Below are positions 7,814-14,464 of a stretch of 48,103 nucleotides of DNA, piece by piece (position 1 is the stretch's first letter; every line of letters begins with the position of its first letter). Under the pieces are notes generated by a model that made no database searches, was not told the origin of the DNA, and saw nothing but the letters and a program-made list of their open reading frames with translations. The position numbers and the translations under genes are program-made. Location of the stretch: NCBI GenBank assembly GCA_002083615.1, contig MSXO01000038.1, positions 1-48,103 of the forward strand, given 5' to 3'. This stretch comes from Proteobacteria bacterium ST_bin11 (GTDB lineage Bacteria; Pseudomonadota; Gammaproteobacteria; Methylococcales; Methylomonadaceae).

Positions 7814-8755
7814 CTAGACCTGCCAGTCATCGCCGAACACATCCTTGGCGATGCGATGAATCGCTTCGCGTTCGGCGGGTTCAGCCCGAAAGGTCAAAGC
7901 CCGATCTAGTGAATAAGCCAAGGCATTCGGCGCACTTTTGAAAGTGGCCACCAATGACGCCCAACGCACTAAACCGCGCGTCGATAAGGTGACTGATAAC
8001 ATGCCGCCGCCATCTGCTCCGCCGATGAACACCTTGCGGATCTGATTGGCGACCTTGATCATGCTTTCGCGTACCGTTTCCGGCATGCTCGGCACGACAT
8101 CGGCCAGCAATTTCATTTCGTCTTCCGGTTCGGGATAGCCGACTTCCATTAGCCGAAATCGATCCAGAAATGCGAGGTTTTGACGTAACACGCCCTGGTA
8201 CAAGCCCGACTGATCGCCGCTACCTGCACTATTGCCGGTGGCGACCAAACGAAACTTGGGATGCGGTGTGATCACGTCGCCGGTCTGCGGAATCGTCAAT
8301 GGCTTGCCTTCGACGATTTCATTCAAACCGATCAGCTCCGCTGGATCAATGGCATCGATTTCGTTGATCAATAACACATGACCCAGGCGAACCGCCAAGG
8401 TCAATGGGCCGTCGATCCACTTCATCGCACCGCCGTCGACCAGCATGTATTGGCCGAGCAGGTCGTTCAGTTCCAGTCGACCGTGGCCGGTGACTGAATG
8501 TACGCCCCAATTAAGACGCGCCGCGATTTGTTCCAAGAGCGAGGTTTTGCCGGAACCGGTAGGCCCTGTCAGGTATAAACCGTCGCCATTGTGTGCGCCT
8601 AAAAACGCCAGAACATCGCGCAAGTGATCCTTGCGAAACACATACGGCTTTTGTGCAGGTACATAGACGTTTTGTCCAGGGATAAAGCCTTCCACTTTCA
8701 TGGCGGTCGGTGCAGGTATGCCGAAGGTGTCGGCAATGGAATAGGTTTGATACAT
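7814..8755 (-). CDS. cobS: CobS-like MoxR-family AAA+ ATPase (313 aa)
   Basis: The ATG at 8755 is chosen because AAGGAG lies 7 nt upstream; a longer frame has no site. Walker A is GPTGSGKT (about 64-71) and Walker B is LLINEID (about 127-133). Sensor regions follow (LVATGNSAG) and an arginine-rich C-terminus. This is the CobS/MoxR-type AAA+ family, which works with VWA proteins to remodel targets. In SXT-type elements a homologue follows ssb-bet-exo in the same order. The target in the element is unknown. It is followed closely by the WGR gene; the CobT-like VWA protein comes two genes later. Confidence 0.88.
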   Translation of the reverse strand: MYQTYSIADTFGIPAPTAMKVEGFIPGQNVYVPAQKPYVFRKDHLRDVLAFLGAHNGDGLYLTGPTGSGKTSLLEQIAARLNWGVHSVTGHGRLELNDLLGQYMLVDGGAMKWIDGPLTLAVRLGHVLLINEIDAIDPAELIGLNEIVEGKPLTIPQTGDVITPHPKFRLVATGNSAGSGDQSGLYQGVLRQNLAFLDRFRLMEVGYPEPEDEMKLLADVVPSMPETVRESMIKVANQIRKVFIGGADGGGMLSVTLSTRGLVRWASLVATFKSAPNALAYSLDRALTFRAEPAEREAIHRIAKDVFGDDWQV

Positions 8756-8791
8756 GGTGAACTCCTTATGCTTGGGTTGAACCCGCAACAC

Positions 8792-8834
8792 GAGGCACAC
8801 CATTTCCCTGACGGGTAGTGTGTCCCCGTCGGGT
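8792..8834 (-). promoter_or_regulatory. structured leader element, copy 7
   Basis: On the minus strand ACCC-GAC-GGGGACACA, then CCC-GTCA-GGG, then TGTGCCTC. GGGG(A)CACA pairs with TGTGCCTC around the second hairpin, with one bulged A. Upstream, CCTGGCTAGCCAGG (8860-8873) is a perfect palindrome. Leader of the CobS-like gene. Confidence 0.7.
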
Positions 8835-8908
8835 TGAGATAAATTCCTGGCTAGCCAGGGGGTTTGTACGTTGAGCGATAAAAGGTTAAAGCGGTGTCAA
8901 AACTACCT

Positions 8909-9130
8909 TTAGCGAGGCATCGATACCGACATTCGCATCAGGTTCGCCAATTCCGCGCGGGCGAGGACTTCCTCGTCCATAAAGCGCAAAATCCGGCGAA
9001 TGTCAGCTTTGAAATCCGGATCTCGGGTTTGACCGAGCATCTGCCGCACCACGCATTGCTTATCCCTTATCTCGTCAACACTGGCCGTTTCCAACCAGCA
9101 AAACAGGCATTTCCAAAAGTCTTTATTCAT
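8909..9130 (-). CDS. small protein of unknown function (73 aa)
   Basis: The ATG at 9130 follows AGGAGGT by 7 nt, one of the best ribosome sites in the window, which sets this start against longer frames. The protein begins MNKDFWKCLFCWLETAS and is helical and charged (DFKADIRRILRFMDEEVL). It lies between the exonuclease and CobS-like genes, with its own leader. No family recognised. Confidence 0.65.
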   Translation of the reverse strand: MNKDFWKCLFCWLETASVDEIRDKQCVVRQMLGQTRDPDFKADIRRILRFMDEEVLARAELANLMRMSVSMPR

Positions 9131-9154
9131 AGCGAACCTCCTTTGTTGATAAAA

Positions 9155-9195
9155 GGGGCCACCATGACCCGCTAGGGTGATGAACCCCGACGGGA
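9155..9195 (-). promoter_or_regulatory. structured leader element, copy 8
   Basis: On the minus strand CCC-GTC-GGGG, TTCATCA, CCC-TAGC-GGG, TCATGGT, GGCCCC. Both small hairpins are present, and GGGG can pair with the final CCCC. The long stem is less regular than in copies 5-7. Repeat R2 begins 9 bp beyond it. Confidence 0.55.
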
Positions 9196-9203
9196 CTGCA
9201 AAC

Positions 9204-9303
9204 CAGGCTTGACGCACCTGATACATGAAAGCGATTCACCTTCATGCCGCCTCAAAAGCGGAACGCCGGTTTACACCGGATTCAGCGTGTTTCGAATGAA
9301 ACA
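9204..9303 (+). repeat. five-hairpin repeat element, copy R2
   Basis: In plus orientation: CAGG-CTTGACGCA-CCTG; CATGAA...TTCATG; CCGC...GCGG; CCGGT-TTAC-ACCGG; TGTTTC-GAAT-GAAACA. The order and spacing are as in R1 and R3. The first stem is CAGG/CCTG where R1 has CGGG/CCCG, a compensating change. It lies between the exonuclease gene and leader copy 8. Confidence 0.7.
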
Positions 9304-9353
9304 GCCAAACTGTTTTCGAGCTAATTTTTCCTCACTGACGTCAAAACCTGAGA

Positions 9354-10355
9354 TCAGAACCAGAAATCAGCACCGACCATCTCTTTCAACGCGTCCGCAT
9401 CGAAAGGCACTTCCGCCAGCCTGCCGGAGTTATCCCGACAAGTAATGCGAACGCGATTAGCCGGTTGTTTTCGGTAAGTGTCGAGTATTGCTTCGGTGAC
9501 ATCCGGCAGTAGCGCCTTCATCACCGCTTTGTAATCCACACTGCCTTGGCTTTGAAAGCGACTGACACGTAAACCTGAATGCTCGGCTGCCATGAAATCC
9601 CCCATCAACAACACCAAGGTTTGCTCGATGTCGAATTGATTGGCTTCCAGGGCTTTGAGCTGGGCTTTCAGGTCATCGATCTTTAACGCCTGACTGCGAT
9701 AATTCGCCGCCAATTGCTGCCATTGCTGTTCGGCATGGCCTTTGGGCAGATAAAGATCGCGGTCAGGATTTTTTTCGGGTTCCTGTCGCTGTTTGACGTT
9801 CGACCAGAATTCCATGGCGGTATCGACGAGCCGGTTTAAAAAGACTTCATCCCGCTCGATCTCAAACTCCACATCCTGACCCTGGTGATAGAAGAACAAA
9901 AAGCCGCGCTGTGCATCCGCCACCAACATTTGCTGTTGCACCTGGCACCAATAAAGTTGATAGGCTTCAGACTGCTCACGGTTCAGCACCACATCCAGAA
10001 AAGTCGTTTCATGCGGGCATTTGATTTCAACCGGTTCGTTGTTTTCCGACAAACCGTCGAAGGAGGCGCGCATTAGCGAATACCACTCAGACTCGCCGCA
10101 GAGCGGCAGCAGCATCACATCGTGCTGTTCCTCGAAGCGTTGCAAGGCTTCAGGTTCTTGCTCGATACCCACTCGGATCAACGGATTGTTGTCCAGGCTT
10201 TGTTCCAGCACGAGACCAGTCTTTTCCGCCCATAACCGCCAAGGGGTTTTGTGCGGCGAACGATTCATAATGATCGCCGCTTCACTAGCACTAAGCCCTT
10301 GTGAACGCCATAAACGCCATTCCGGTGATCGTTGCGAGACATTGATGACCTTCAT
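9354..10355 (-). CDS. exo: YqaJ/lambda-Exo-type 5'-3' exonuclease
   Basis: The ATG at 10355 overlaps the stop of the upstream gene by one base (TGATG); a GTG one codon earlier is possible. The N-terminus QRSPEWRLWRSQGLSASEAA is the conserved start of YqaJ-type viral recombinases. The PD-(D/E)xK site is visible as D100 and E110-x-K112 (FDGLSENNEPVEIK). The family digests one strand of double-stranded DNA ends and hands the tail to an annealing protein. Here ssb, Bet and Exo lie in the SXT/R391 order, so the three should form a single-strand annealing recombination system acting on incoming or replicating element DNA. Confidence 0.88.
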   Translation of the reverse strand: MKVINVSQRSPEWRLWRSQGLSASEAAIIMNRSPHKTPWRLWAEKTGLVLEQSLDNNPLIRVGIEQEPEALQRFEEQHDVMLLPLCGESEWYSLMRASFDGLSENNEPVEIKCPHETTFLDVVLNREQSEAYQLYWCQVQQQMLVADAQRGFLFFYHQGQDVEFEIERDEVFLNRLVDTAMEFWSNVKQRQEPEKNPDRDLYLPKGHAEQQWQQLAANYRSQALKIDDLKAQLKALEANQFDIEQTLVLLMGDFMAAEHSGLRVSRFQSQGSVDYKAVMKALLPDVTEAILDTYRKQPANRVRITCRDNSGRLAEVPFDADALKEMVGADFWF

Positions 10356-10687
10356 CACCGATGCTCCAGCAATTGGATATGGCAGCCTAGCCGCAGTGTC
10401 GACACGCCTCGTTTGATGAGTTGGTTTTCACAGCGCCGGGCCCAGTGATAGTCTGCAAACAGCAGCAACACGAGATCGGGGGTCGGCATGACCAAACCGC
10501 CATAGCTTTCGACCAGGCTTTGTAGTTCTGGCTTGGTAGGTGCTTGGATTTCATGGACAGAATTGCCCGGACTCCAGTGACGCTCCAAGTAACCACGGCC
10601 ATGCCGGCGAATCACCGTGGGTGAATCGTAGCGATGCCAGTCGGTATGACACGGTATGCGGTTGGATGATTGATCAATGGCATTCAT
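10355..10687 (-). CDS. unknown protein between bet and exo (110 aa)
   Basis: The ATG at 10687 is preceded by GAGGAG at 6 nt. It overlaps the start of the exonuclease gene, so the two are probably translated together. The protein begins MNAIDQSSNRIPCHT and has a hydrophobic strand VMPTPDLVLLLFADY near its middle. No known domain is recognised. Its position suggests a helper of the recombination genes, an inference only. Confidence 0.65.
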   Translation of the reverse strand: MNAIDQSSNRIPCHTDWHRYDSPTVIRRHGRGYLERHWSPGNSVHEIQAPTKPELQSLVESYGGLVMPTPDLVLLLFADYHWARRCENQLIKRGVSTLRLGCHIQLLEHR

Positions 10688-10709
10688 GACATCTCCTCTA
10701 AAACAAAAA

Positions 10710-10760
10710 GGGCGTCATGAATTTCACCCCCAAGGGCGATTCAGGACGCCCTGGTAGGGT
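10710..10760 (-). promoter_or_regulatory. structured leader element, copy 9
   Basis: On the minus strand ACCC-TACCA-GGGCGTC, then CCC-TTG-GGG, then GACGCCC followed by TTTTT. GGGCGTC pairs perfectly with GACGCCC; the GGG can instead close the first hairpin. The T-run makes the long stem look like an intrinsic terminator before the gene. Confidence 0.7.
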
Positions 10761-10762
10761 TG

Positions 10763-10787
10763 AAAATAATCACCGGTAATTTACCGG
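10763..10787 (-). terminator. probable terminator after bet
   Basis: On the minus strand CCGGTAA-A-TTACCGG is followed by TGATTATTTT. It starts about 20 bp after the Bet stop. The stem is strong, but the T-tract is interrupted. Confidence 0.5.
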
Positions 10788-10805
10788 CGGTTGATAGTTA
10801 AAACG

Positions 10806-11870
10806 CTATGACTGACGTGCCGATCCCAAGGTCTCGCGAGCCTTGTTCAAAGCCTCTGAAGCCGGATCATGAGCGGGTGGCATTCCAGAAGTGTCAATGG
10901 GCTGATGATTAACATCACCCTGAGCCGATGTCGCCTTAGCAACGGCTGAGGCTTTATCCAGTTCAGCGATGGCATAGGTCAGATCCAGTCCCACAAACTT
11001 TTTATTGGCATAGTCGTAGGCGGCTTTCCAGGCGCCTGCAAGGGCTGTGCGTCTAACCAGTTCACTGACCGCTTTTTGCACCTTGGGCGGTATCATGGAT
11101 AAATCAATCACCCTCGGTGGTTCGACGCTGCCGACAATCGCATCATCGATAACGTCCGCTTCGTCGATACGACTGGCAGTGCCATTAATCACGCTGCTGT
11201 CATTGATGTCGTCTATGCTTTTGCCATCCATTTCCTCGGCGGCATAACCGCATTCCTCCGGAAAGGCAGCACGCAACGACGCCGCTTTCCCGCACTTGGC
11301 CAACTGACCCTTGGGTCGTTTGATCCACATGGCGGTGGGCACTTGTGAGTTTTTGCCGCCGGCGGTGCTATACGCTTCTTGCCAATAGACTTCCTCGGTA
11401 AATGCACACCGCTTGCCGCCAACAATCCGGTACACCGTGACGGCTACCCATTCCGGGAAGGTTACGGTGACATTGGATTCCTGCCATTGGTCGTTGTCGT
11501 CCTTGTATCGCCCGGTGAAGGTTTTGGTCACATCGGGCCCCCACACCGGTCTATCCATCCCAGCCCAAAGGCCGGTTCTGGATGCCGTGGTCTGGATTTC
11601 CATGATGGACGGCCAGACGGTTTCGACATTACGACCCAAGGCGGCACTCCACATCGGTACCACATGCACTGGTTTTTTGAAAATATCCAGTTTGCGGGCC
11701 TTGCAGTAATCCAGCGCCATCATGATGGCTTCCGGGGTTCTAGCGGTTGGGAACGTCACGTCGGTGAGGACTTTCCAGGATTGCTCCGAAATGCCATAGA
11801 CCTGATTGACATCGATGGGCATTGGCAGATTGCGGGTTTTTACAGAATTATTGCGAGGTTGATTGCTCAT
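10806..11870 (-). CDS. bet: Bet/RecT-type single-strand annealing protein (354 aa)
   Basis: The ATG at 11870 has AAGGAG 8 nt upstream. Residues about 30-230 carry the Bet/RecT features: ALDYCKARKLDIFKKPVHVV, then SIMEIQTTASRTGLWAG, then AMWIKRPKGQLAKCGKAASL. The family binds ssDNA and anneals complementary strands, working with the exonuclease encoded just downstream. The C-terminal third is variable. Synteny with SXT/R391 (ssb-bet-exo) supports the call. Confidence 0.9.
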   Translation of the reverse strand: MSNQPRNNSVKTRNLPMPIDVNQVYGISEQSWKVLTDVTFPTARTPEAIMMALDYCKARKLDIFKKPVHVVPMWSAALGRNVETVWPSIMEIQTTASRTGLWAGMDRPVWGPDVTKTFTGRYKDDNDQWQESNVTVTFPEWVAVTVYRIVGGKRCAFTEEVYWQEAYSTAGGKNSQVPTAMWIKRPKGQLAKCGKAASLRAAFPEECGYAAEEMDGKSIDDINDSSVINGTASRIDEADVIDDAIVGSVEPPRVIDLSMIPPKVQKAVSELVRRTALAGAWKAAYDYANKKFVGLDLTYAIAELDKASAVAKATSAQGDVNHQPIDTSGMPPAHDPASEALNKARETLGSARQS

Positions 11871-11891
11871 GGCGTGTCTCCTTAAAATTTA

Positions 11892-11934
11892 GAGGACGCA
11901 ATGCCCCGGTTGGGGAATGACGTCCCCATCGGGT
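11892..11934 (-). promoter_or_regulatory. structured leader element, copy 10
   Basis: On the minus strand ACCC-GAT-GGGGACGT, then CCCC-AACC-GGGG, then GCGTCCTC. GGGGACGT pairs with GCGTCCTC over 8 bp including wobbles. The GGG is shared with the first hairpin. Leader of bet. Confidence 0.7.
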
Positions 11935-12016
11935 GAAACACCTCAACAGCGGATGCTGCCAGGCGGGTACATTAAAGATCAATCTGAATAGCGGATAACT
12001 TTTGCCCAGTGGCTAC

Positions 12017-12457
12017 TCAGAAAAACGGAATGTCATCGAAATCCTCATCCAAGCCGTCCACATTCGCCGCGCTAGGCGGTGTAGAGGATTGACTGGATTG
12101 GCGAGGAGCCCCGTCTTCATCAGCACGGTCCAGCATCTGTAACTCACGGACAACCACTTCCGTGCGGTAGCGTTTTTCGCCGTTTTTATCCCATTGCTGG
12201 GTGCGAAGACTGCCTTCCACATAGATCTTGCTGCCTTTGCGCAGATACTGCTCGGCGGTATCGGCCAGTTTTTTGAAAAACACCAACCGATGCCACTCGG
12301 TGTGTTCCTGTTTGGCTTTGGCTTGATCCTTCCAGACTTCGCTAGTCGCCAAACGGATTGCCACCACCTTGCCGCCGCTATTGGGTAAATACCGAATATC
12401 CGGATCGGCGCCGAGTCGGCCCAGCAATATGACTTTGTTTACACCACGACTTGCCAT
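12017..12457 (-). CDS. ssb: single-stranded DNA-binding protein (146 aa)
   Basis: The start is the ATG at 12457, because GGAGG lies 8 nt before it and MASRGVNKVILLGRLGADP is the standard SSB N-terminus. The OB fold covers about 1-110 (TEWHRLVFFKKLADTAEQYL, then GSKIYVEGSLRTQQW). The tail is acidic and ends DIPFF, close to the usual DDDIPF tip that binds partner proteins, with one extra Phe. It protects ssDNA during transfer and recombination. It is the first gene of the recombination block. Confidence 0.95.
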   Translation of the reverse strand: MASRGVNKVILLGRLGADPDIRYLPNSGGKVVAIRLATSEVWKDQAKAKQEHTEWHRLVFFKKLADTAEQYLRKGSKIYVEGSLRTQQWDKNGEKRYRTEVVVRELQMLDRADEDGAPRQSSQSSTPPSAANVDGLDEDFDDIPFF

Positions 12458-12501
12458 GATGAAATCCTCCAATCGGCCGCGCCCGACAAGTGAGAAACAA
12501 A

Positions 12502-12550
12502 CCCACCTGCGCGGTGATGGGCAAAGTCCCGCAGGCTGACCCCACTGGGG
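12502..12550 (-). promoter_or_regulatory. structured leader element, copy 11
   Basis: On the minus strand CCCC-AGT-GGGG, then CCTGCG, then GGG-ACTTTG-CCC, then CGCAGG. The first hairpin and a CCTGCG/CGCAGG stem are clear; the inner hairpin has reversed polarity (GGG first). A variant copy ahead of ssb. Confidence 0.5.
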
Positions 12551-12601
12551 ATTAGCTTCCCAGGACAGGGTCGAAAACTGATCAAACAACAGAAATCACA
12601 T

Positions 12602-12697
12602 CGGGCTTGACGCACCTGACTCGCCGATGAAAACCATCGACGCCGCTTAAAAACGGAACGCCGGTCGAAACCGGATCAAGCTATCTGGAAAGACAGC
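12602..12697 (+). repeat. five-hairpin repeat element, copy R3
   Basis: In plus orientation: CGGG-CTTGACGCA-CCTG; CGATG-AAAAC-CATCG; CCG...CGG; CCGGT-CGAA-ACCGG; GCTATCT-GGAA-AGACAGC. An ATG follows at 12698. The GGAAAG in the last hairpin could serve as a ribosome site for that ATG and would be sequestered by the stem. Confidence 0.7.
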
Positions 12698-12928
12698 ATG
12701 AAGAGTTGGAAAGTGTTGTTGGCAAAAAATGAATGCCCAGAAAAATCAGGTAGGCTGCGGCCAATAACACTTGACGCCATTGAAGCAGAAATGTTTTGGC
12801 GTGAGCTTGCAGCTAATGTCGAATTCACCATTAGCTGCACGAGCGATGAAAAAATCTTCGATTACTATCGGAGGCCATACCTCATACTCATCAAGGAACG
12901 CAAATGGCTGAAATTTCCGCCCCAGTAA
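12698..12928 (+). CDS. doubtful 76-codon frame made largely of inverted repeats
   Basis: The frame starts directly after R3 and overlaps the next gene by 25 bp. The DNA holds three inverted-repeat pairs: AAGTGTTGTTGGC/GCCAATAACACTT (12711/12760, one mismatch), ACGCCA/TGGCGT, and an exact GCAGCTAATG/CATTAGCTGC (12809/12829). The last recurs near 39.3 kb in non-coding DNA. The peptide shows no known domain. I think it is more likely structured DNA or RNA than a protein gene, but translation from the ATG is possible. Confidence 0.3.
   Translation: MKSWKVLLAKNECPEKSGRLRPITLDAIEAEMFWRELAANVEFTISCTSDEKIFDYYRRPYLILIKERKWLKFPPQ
12805..12842. repeat. dispersed hairpin repeat, copy a
   Basis: TTGCAGCTAATG, a short spacer CGAATT-containing loop and CATTAGCTGC. 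It matches 28 of 34 aligned positions with the sequence at 39297-39330, where the stem is also kept. It looks like a short dispersed palindromic element. Confidence 0.6.
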
Positions 12929-13536
12929 AACCGGCTCGACTTGAAATAAGCCGTCCAGTATTCGAACGTACCTTCAAGATCAATAGCGAACAGGCGATTC
13001 GGGTCATACGCAAAAGTTATGACAGGCTGATCAAGTCGCTGTATGCGATCGATGTGATTTTGCGCATCGTCGGCCAGGAGCAAGCCATTGATGAAATCGA
13101 GGCCATCGTCAGTACCATGATTGCCGATTGCGCCACGCAACTTCAGCAGGAAAAAGCTCGCCTGGAAAAACTCAAAGCCGACAACGGCATAACCGAAACG
13201 CCGACCTACACTCATCCAACCGAATTTGTCGCCCGCATCGCCTCGCCTCAGATTGCCCAGTTTGTCGAGCTGATTCGCTTACTTGACCAGCTGATGATTG
13301 TCATGGATACCTTGTGGCTTTGCCAGGTCATCGACAATAAGCACTGCGTGGAAGCCCGGTATCATTGGCAGCAACGCTTACAGCGTTTGGCTAACCGGAT
13401 TGTCACGATAGAACGGCAGGCGCACCGGGCGGCTTATGCGCAAGGGCATGGTGAAGAGGTGCGATTGGCACGGGAACAATCAGGATTGACAATAGAGCCA
13501 GAATCTATACTGGGAACTGATGCGTTAGTGGATTAA
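12904..13536 (+). CDS. DUF1845/PFL_4669-like ICE protein, possible regulator (210 aa)
   Basis: The ATG at 12904 follows AAGGAACGCAA. The central part (IASPQIAQFVELIRLLDQ, then DTLWLCQVID) and the region RWQQRL-like through ANRIVTIERQAHRA resemble proteins called PFL_4669-family or DUF1845 in ICEs, where the segment TFKINSEQAIRVI is also typical. I recall that a DUF1845-type protein, AcaB, is a transcription activator in IncC plasmids, so a regulator of transfer is possible; I have not searched. It lies on the opposite strand to the tra genes, at the edge of the cargo. Its 3' end converges with the AT-rich operon. Confidence 0.6.
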   Translation: MAEISAPVKPARLEISRPVFERTFKINSEQAIRVIRKSYDRLIKSLYAIDVILRIVGQEQAIDEIEAIVSTMIADCATQLQQEKARLEKLKADNGITETPTYTHPTEFVARIASPQIAQFVELIRLLDQLMIVMDTLWLCQVIDNKHCVEARYHWQQRLQRLANRIVTIERQAHRAAYAQGHGEEVRLAREQSGLTIEPESILGTDALVD

Positions 13537-13576
13537 ATCCGCCGCTAATAAAACACAAGTCATGAGTTGCTTTAAG

Positions 13577-14464
13577 TCAAATATGTCCATATTGGATGTT
13601 TTTGAAATCAGTTCCATGCGAGTATCGTTCATTATATTTTTTGACGGGGACATCTACTAAACCAACTTCTGGATTTTTTGAGTTTATTTTAAACATTTCG
13701 ACTGCAAGTAATTTTGGGCCAAATGAAGCTAAAACAATATTTTTGCTATTCAAATGTGGGGTGATTTGATTCATTAGCGCTATATTTCCATGATCATTGT
13801 CAAATGCATCAATCGAAAAGTACTCTATTTCCTGGAAATTCAAACGTTCCTTGTGTTGTTTAAGATTTTTAGTTAAGTTGTCGAGCTGTTCGCCAATTTG
13901 AGCCCCTAAAAATACTTTCTCTGGCTCGTAAGCTCTGATGAGCTGAGATACCCTGCCAACATCAAATCCAGATTGTATTACTAAAATTGAGCTCTGATTC
14001 GGCAAATAGAGGCCAGAATGTTTAAAAATTAATCTCGGGCGAAGGGGTTCGTCTGTTAGCCAGTCACAATCTTCATACCTCTCTGGGCTAAAATAACAAT
14101 AATCAATAATGTTTTGACGCGAAGTAAGAAAATGAAGCAAGAACCAGATCAAATATCTAGGCATAGTGCTAACATCTAATAGTATATTCATTCCATTGAT
14201 TGAGTTTTCTGAAAAAACATTTTCAATATTTTTCCATGCTGATACATCATCAAACGCTTGAATATAATTAACGCTGCCGCCAAGTATTATTTCGGGGTGA
14301 TTTTTTAATATGTGATTGGATTTTTCAATGGTTCTATCCATGAAATCGGCAATGCCAAATAACAAAACACGGTCAATGTTATTGTTGTTAACGTTGTATT
14401 CAAAGCCTCCGACAAACCTGTCCTCCCAACTCGTACAGGATATAAGTAAGTTATAGTTATTCAT
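13577..14464 (-). CDS. unknown Rossmann-like protein, last gene of AT-rich operon (295 aa)
   Basis: The ATG at 14464 overlaps the end of the ATPase gene by 8 nt, so the two are coupled. The protein begins MNNYNLLISCTSWEDRF and continues with alternating strands and helices (IDRVLLFGI, MNILLDVSTMPRYLIWFLL, SSILVIQSGFDVGRV, KNIVLASFGPKLLAVEM). This could be two Rossmann-like layers, as in sensor proteins of defence systems. No catalytic motif was recognised. It has the same strong AT bias as its three upstream neighbours. A role as sensor or effector of the operon is inferred. Confidence 0.75.
   Translation of the reverse strand: MNNYNLLISCTSWEDRFVGGFEYNVNNNNIDRVLLFGIADFMDRTIEKSNHILKNHPEIILGGSVNYIQAFDDVSAWKNIENVFSENSINGMNILLDVSTMPRYLIWFLLHFLTSRQNIIDYCYFSPERYEDCDWLTDEPLRPRLIFKHSGLYLPNQSSILVIQSGFDVGRVSQLIRAYEPEKVFLGAQIGEQLDNLTKNLKQHKERLNFQEIEYFSIDAFDNDHGNIALMNQITPHLNSKNIVLASFGPKLLAVEMFKINSKNPEVGLVDVPVKKYNERYSHGTDFKNIQYGHI

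Noticed and set aside
9209..9445. Plus-strand frame of 78 codons over R2
   Set aside because: It covers the hairpins and runs into the exonuclease gene; no ribosome site and no protein-like composition.
3647..12697. Hammerhead or other self-cleaving ribozyme in R1-R3
   Set aside because: No CTGATGA...GAAA core or other known ribozyme core was found.
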